From Desulfurispirillum indicum S5 (GTDB lineage Bacteria; Chrysiogenota; Chrysiogenetes; Chrysiogenales; Chrysiogenaceae), in the NCBI RefSeq assembly GCF_000177635.2, contig NC_014836.1, positions 1,872,001 to 1,936,000 on the forward strand: a DNA stretch of 64,000 bases, read 5' to 3'. A program made the translations under genes and the position numbers. The notes under the pieces are model-generated. The model had not been told where the DNA came from. It searched no databases and was given only the letters and a program-made list of their open reading frames with translations. This document shows positions 62,319-64,000 of this stretch, in pieces (position 1 is the first letter of the stretch; every line of letters starts with the position of its first letter).

Positions 62319-62543
62319 ACAGCACCCCCATTTCGATAAATACCGGCAGCAGATGGAGATGTTTCAATTTCCGGAAACCACATTACAGGGAAAAAGTACC
62401 AGACCACGACACAGAACATGACCCATAAAGATACGAGCACCGTGGTTGCGGCCCTGAACCGGCACACAGGATCCTGGATGGTCTGATCATTCCCAGCACG
62501 GGCCCCGGTTTTCCTGGCGCGGACAGGTGGTGTTCAACACGTA
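62319..62543. other. Gap upstream of the DcuS-like gene, nothing recognised
   Basis: This stretch lies between the kinase N-terminus and the ihfB terminator. No gene, repeat or clear promoter is seen; a promoter for the kinase-regulator-transporter operon should be here. Confidence 0.3.
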
Positions 62544-62577
62544 CAACAAAAAAAGCCCGACCAGTAAAGGCCGGGCT
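62544..62577 (-). terminator. Terminator of the IHF/HU gene
   Basis: AGCCCG/CGGGCT with additional pairs around an internal mismatch, followed on the minus strand by seven T. It lies 20 bp past the gene's stop. Confidence 0.8.
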
Positions 62578-62596
62578 CTGCAACTGCAGGTGTATC

Positions 62597-62878
62597 TTAT
62601 GCGTTATCAACGCGCTCGCGCAGTTCTTTTCCAGGTTTAAAGTAGGGAACTCTTTTGGAGGGAACGCTGACTTTGTCACCAGTCTTGGGGTTTCTTCCTT
62701 CACGTGGTCCGCGCTCACGGGTCTTGAAACTTCCAAAACCGCGCAGTTCAACCTTATCGCCCTCCTCAAGGGCGTCAATAATACACTCGAAAAGACCGTT
62801 GACGACCGCCTCTGCCTGCTTCTTATTGACCGAGTCAGTTTTTTCACAAATACGTTCTACAAGATCAGCCTTAGTCAT
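62597..62878 (-). CDS. IHF/HU family DNA-binding protein (IhfB-like)
   Basis: The 93-residue DNA-bending protein shows TKADLVERICEKTDSVNKKQAEAVV, FECIIDALEEGDKVELRGFGSF, then GRNPKTGDKVSVPSKRVPYFKPGKELRERV. The GRNPKTG beta arm and the VPYFKPGKELRE end resemble IHF-beta more than HU. AAGGAGGA precedes a double ATG; the second (62876-62878) has better spacing. IHF is the usual bending factor at sigma-54 promoters, such as the one 300 bp away. Minus-strand TTGACA at 62986-62991 may be part of its promoter, but its -10 is poor. Confidence 0.93.
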   Translation of the reverse strand: MTKADLVERICEKTDSVNKKQAEAVVNGLFECIIDALEEGDKVELRGFGSFKTRERGPREGRNPKTGDKVSVPSKRVPYFKPGKELRERVDNA

Positions 62879-63050
62879 CATTCCTCCTTAAATATATACT
62901 CGACAGGCTAAATACTGAAATGGCAACGCATTAACTTATTCATCGCTTGCCAGAACACAGGATAGTTACCATACTCCCCATACCATGTCAAGGCTTACAA
63001 ATTCTTTTCCTAAAAGGAATTGCTGCACAAACGGTTCTAGAAAACCATAC

Positions 63051-63107
63051 GTCAAAGTGACGCACCTTAACGCCGCCTCCAAACAAGCATGTCATTATGA
63101 CGCACCT
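63051..63107 (+). promoter_or_regulatory. Paired upstream activator sites (GTCA-N3-TGAC)
   Basis: GTCAAAGTGACGCACCT (63051-63067) and GTCATTATGACGCACCT (63091-63107) share an 11-bp palindrome GTCA-N3-TGAC plus GCACCT, exactly 40 bp apart (about four helical turns). They lie 107-163 bp upstream of the sigma-54 promoter. GT-N7-AC with this core is the known NorR enhancer form; another enhancer-binding protein is possible. A related GCACCT occurs at the predicted start site (63241-63246). Confidence 0.6.
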
Positions 63108-63213
63108 CTCGTTTTGTTATATTTTCGCAGCAGCACGCCAATTTGACACTTATGGCCCGCATAATTTCCTCCTGAAGTTCAGCAAACGCTGCACAGACGG
63201 CAAAACAGGAAAC

Positions 63214-63229
63214 TGGCACATAATATGCA
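63214..63229 (+). promoter_or_regulatory. Sigma-54 promoter
   Basis: TGGCACATAATATGCA matches TGGCAC-N5-TTGCA with one mismatch, and GG and GC are exactly 10 bp apart, as RpoN requires. The predicted start is about 63240. No gene starts before the terminator at 63314. Confidence 0.75.
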
Positions 63230-63239
63230 AACAGAATTA

Positions 63240-63340
63240 CGCACCTGGAGAGTTTCCTCTCCTCCTTTCCTCTCCGGGTATGGGATGTTCGTGGAAAAAT
63301 ATTTACGGAAGAAGAGCCTGCACCATGCAGGCTCTTTTTT
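63240..63340 (+). ncRNA. Candidate sigma-54-dependent small RNA, about 100 nt
   Basis: The predicted transcript runs from the RpoN start site to a strong terminator. The 5' part folds as GGAGAG-TTTC-CTCTCC (63247-63262), followed by an unpaired C/U-rich stretch TCCTTTCCTCTCC (63263-63275) that is complementary to Shine-Dalgarno sequences. An AU-rich stretch AAAAATATTTAC could bind Hfq. There is no convincing ORF with a ribosome-binding site. It may act as a small RNA that blocks translation of targets; a leader for degP is the alternative. Confidence 0.5.
63314..63340 (+). terminator. Terminator of the candidate small RNA
   Basis: GAGCCTGC-ACCAT-GCAGGCTC (8-bp stem) followed by six T. It lies upstream of the degP promoter, so it separates the two transcription units. 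Confidence 0.9.
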
Positions 63341-63353
63341 CGTTTCAGGGTGC

Positions 63354-63381
63354 TTTACACCTCGTCCATGATAGTTATAAT
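63354..63381 (+). promoter_or_regulatory. Sigma-70 promoter of degP
   Basis: TTTACA (63354-63359) and TATAAT (63376-63381) are 16 bp apart, 39 bp before the degP ATG. Confidence 0.8.
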
Positions 63382-63420
63382 GCAGGGAAAAAGACTTTTT
63401 TTCTTCTGGAGGTACCTGAA

Positions 63421-64000
63421 ATGAACATATACCGTCTGCTTACTGGTATTCTGCTCAGCACGCTGGCGATCCTGCTCCTCTTTGCCCCCGTGGGCGCCCA
63501 GCAGTTTCCTGACCTCACCCAACTGGTAAAAAAGGTTGAACCCTCTGTGGTGAACGTCTCCACCAGCAAGCAAGTGGAAGTTGGCCAACGCGAGCTGCCA
63601 TTGCCTGAGGAATTCTTCAACCGTTTCTTTGGCGATGAGTTTCGCCGCTTCTTCGGCGACCCGGGGCACCCGAATGGCCAGCAGCGTCGTTCCAGCAGTC
63701 TGGGCTCTGGCTTTATCGTGTCCAGTGATGGTTACATTGTAACCAACAACCATGTGGTGGAAGGTGCCGACGAAATCACGATTATCCTCAGCGATGAGCG
63801 GGAGTTCAAAGCGGAGGTGGTGGGAACCGACGCCACCTACGACTTGGCCCTGCTCAAGATCAACGCCAGTAATCTTCCCGCCCTGCCCCTGGGGAATTCC
63901 GACACCATCGAAGTGGGACAGTGGGTCTTTGCGGTGGGGAATCCCTTCGGCCTCAGCGGAACGGTCACTGTCGGTGTCATCAGCGCCAAGGATCGCTACA
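63421..64000 (+). CDS. degP: DegP/HtrA periplasmic serine protease, 3' end beyond window
   Basis: The first 193 residues are present. A signal peptide (MNIYRLLTGILLSTLAILLLFAPVGA) is followed by the LA loop region (PEEFFNRFFGDEFRRFFG) and the trypsin-like domain with GSGFIVSSDGYIVTNNHVVEGAD (catalytic His) and DATYDLALLKI (catalytic Asp). The catalytic Ser and PDZ domains lie beyond the edge. GGAGG precedes the ATG. The frame is open upstream to an ATG at 63280, but that crosses a terminator and has no ribosome-binding site. Confidence 0.95.
   Translation, partial: MNIYRLLTGILLSTLAILLLFAPVGAQQFPDLTQLVKKVEPSVVNVSTSKQVEVGQRELPLPEEFFNRFFGDEFRRFFGDPGHPNGQQRRSSSLGSGFIVSSDGYIVTNNHVVEGADEITIILSDEREFKAEVVGTDATYDLALLKINASNLPALPLGNSDTIEVGQWVFAVGNPFGLSGTVTVGVISAKDRY

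Noticed and set aside
63280-63420. 47-residue N-terminal extension of DegP
   Set aside because: The frame is open but crosses a strong terminator and the degP -35/-10 boxes, lacks a ribosome-binding site, and would bury the signal peptide.

Overview
The window is about 64 kb of a GC-rich Gram-negative bacterial chromosome. Gene content points to a motile, chemotactic organism with a respiratory, probably anaerobic life: the futalosine route to menaquinone (mqnB, mqnD), a DcuS/DcuR-like C4-dicarboxylate system, Feo ferrous iron uptake, ferritin, thiol peroxidase, chemoreceptors and many PAS-domain kinases. The set resembles what I know of Chrysiogenetes such as Desulfurispirillum. That placement is inference from protein style, not a database result.

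Layout. 1-3.1 kb: a type I restriction subunit (hsdR, cut by the window edge) behind a small HTH gene, with an unusual pair of 31-bp boxes upstream. 3.2-4.75 kb: ssrA (tmRNA), smpB and four tRNAs (Glu, Val, Asp, Lys) on the minus strand, with a dispersed repeat between smpB and ssrA. 4.8-7.7 kb: an unknown protein, a TIM-barrel protein and two pseudopilin-like genes, the first without a normal start codon. 7.8-22 kb: a signalling island with two chemoreceptors (one frameshifted), two response regulators, two large PAS histidine kinases linked to PhnD-like binding domains (one interrupted by an in-frame TGA) and an HD-GYP protein. 22-34.5 kb: housekeeping genes (comM, nudix, gltA, hsp20, mqnB-mqnD-rlmB, a methyltransferase, a sigma factor, a Zn peptidase, ferritin, gph, priA, a nitroreductase). 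34.7-44.2 kb: a PAS/degenerate GGDEF/EAL protein, a UDG-family protein, a possible outer-membrane protein, an HTH regulator with a self-contained promoter/operator, a third histidine kinase, and a minus-strand traB-like, fbp, tsaD, Sir2 run. 44.4-58.4 kb: tkt, tpx, a structured intergenic region, rpmB, radC, a radical SAM gene, feoAB, then the classic rpsB-tsf-pyrH-frr-cdsA-dxr-rseP cluster, without uppS. 58.5-62.3 kb: a frameshifted Dcu-type transporter with its two-component system. 62.5-64 kb: an IHF/HU gene, a sigma-54 promoter with paired upstream palindromes that appears to drive a roughly 100-nt terminated small RNA, and the start of degP.

The strongest candidates for something undescribed are the sigma-54-driven small RNA unit at 63.05-63.34 kb, the multi-hairpin RNA candidate at 47.07-47.36 kb, and the two PhnD-domain/histidine-kinase units of 12.2-21.9 kb, which share an AHQWKQPLNN kinase core with a third kinase at 38.8 kb. 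Four genes look interrupted or lack a normal start (pseudopilin, chemoreceptor, PAS kinase, dicarboxylate transporter); sequencing error and true decay cannot be told apart from the sequence alone.
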